This document shows positions 63,371 to 64,000 of a stretch of DNA of 64,000 nt, piece by piece. Source of the DNA: Plantago ovata (lineage: Eukaryota > Streptophyta > Magnoliopsida > Lamiales > Plantaginaceae). The notes under the pieces are model-generated. The model was given only the letters and a program-made list of their open reading frames with translations, did no database searches and had not been told where the DNA came from. The DNA lies in assembly GCA_028274465.1 (NCBI GenBank), contig CM051457.1, forward strand, positions 54,038,425-54,102,424, in the 5' to 3' direction. The first letter of the stretch is position 1, and every line of letters begins with the position of its first letter. The position numbers and the translations under genes were made by a program.

Positions 63371-64000
63371 ATCATATCTTATTTCCTCATTTTCTTACTG
63401 CTAGGGACTAGCGTAAATTTCATGAGGGGGGATGGGATTTAAGTGATCTGATGTTGTTAGTTTGGAGCTTGGTATTGGTAGGATCAGTATAGTACCTTGC
63501 ATGCTTTATCCATTTGCATTTGCACGTTTACCGCTTTCTTAGTTTTTTAGGTTGCATTCACTGCATTAACTACATTCATCCTAGGATAGTCTTGCATGTT
63601 TTATATGGAGTTTATTGCCGAATTTTTTGAACTTTTTTATTGGTTAGATCAACTAGCTATGCCATTAATCGTATGCTTCATCTCTATGAATTTGTTTGAG
63701 GTTTTTCTCGCTTGGCTTACATTTATGTATTGCACTTAGTTAAGCATGGTAGTCTCGACATCACTTAGTGGTGTTTTCTCTACTGCGATTCACGAAGGCC
63801 TTTATAATAGGATGATGCATGTTAGGGTTTTATGGTTGTTTTCCCGAGTAATTATGTACCTAAGAGGAAACAAGTCTTCACCATGCTTTGAGATTGCTAA
63901 ATGCCTAGGAAGGAGGTAGTGTGAGGTTGTGTGATCCTTTGTTTATAACCTATTCTTCCGAATAGGTTTGGGGAGGGGGTTACACCATCATAGACTTGTT
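63371..64000 (+). repeat. Element C2 3' untranslated region, cut by the window end
   Basis: Closely matches A 17770-18220 (GGAGTTTATTGCCGAATTTTTT, GCCTAGGAAGGAGGTAGTG). It ends just after hairpin AACCTATTC-TTCC-GAATAGGTT (63947-63968) and TTTGGGGAGGGGG. Confidence 0.88.

Larger units (their letters stand above)
59249..64000 (+). mobile_element. Element C2: second copy of the non-autonomous Athila-type element, 5' end lost, runs off the window
   Basis: Begins 18 bases before its gag start in the leader. It contains gag-protease, the GGGAGGCAACCC hairpin, a palindrome cluster, an intron-like region, a decayed second ORF and the 3' untranslated region up to the first AACCTATTC hairpin. LTR and primer site are missing on the left; the 3' LTR would lie about 1 kb past the window. 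Confidence 0.82.

Overview
This is plant nuclear DNA, almost certainly from an angiosperm with a repeat-rich genome. The evidence is primer-binding sites matching plant tRNAs, Athila, Tat and SIRE-type LTR retrotransposons, plant-type introns, and two exons of a plant-like aminotransferase. No intact host gene, RNA gene or CRISPR array was found. I name the retroelements A to G for reference; all assignments come from reading motifs, not from a search.

Layout. 1-10806: pieces of an Athila-related family B, mostly on the minus strand (LTRs 1642-3186 and 5760-7179, several 3' untranslated regions, an acidic ORF, a broken gag-protease). 10807-20717: a plus-strand family-B 3' region split by Athila element A (10967-20364, target duplication GTTCG, LTRs about 1% different, gag-pol disabled by two stops and two frameshifts). 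20718-23840: plus-strand family-B LTR, UTR, LTR chain. 23841-23944: possible start of a host gene cut by that LTR. 24650-27993: decayed Tekay/Del-like and Tat-like LTR sequence. 27994-28435: old family-B LTR fragment. 28436-34660: 3' half of SIRE-type copia element G, inserted in an intron of a class IV aminotransferase gene whose exons lie at 34678-34981. 35016-35507: fragment with a LINE-type zinc-binding domain. 35995-38010: copia element E, interrupted by Tat-type element D (38011-41669), which is joined to a truncated Athila-type LTR of non-autonomous element C1 (41670-46108). C1 is interrupted by SIRE-type element F (46109-59248). A second C copy, C2 (59249-64000), runs off the right end.

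How they relate. A, B and C share LTR segments, a long 3' untranslated region and, where the site is kept (A, C1), a tRNA-Asp-type primer site. B and C encode gag plus protease but no reverse transcriptase or integrase, so they probably relied on enzymes from A-like relatives. F carries gag, a full copia pol and a long third (envelope-like) ORF.

Most notable: element G carries three short GT-AG introns (75, 72 and 78 bp), all phase 0 and all directly after CAGCAG, at sites where the homologous ORF of F is continuous. Others: GC-rich clusters of nested palindromes in A, B and C whose arms change in a compensatory way; conserved hairpin plus G-rich modules in the 3' regions; a candidate internal promoter before the third ORF of F; and element-wide enrichment of the heptamer TTGCTGA in F.
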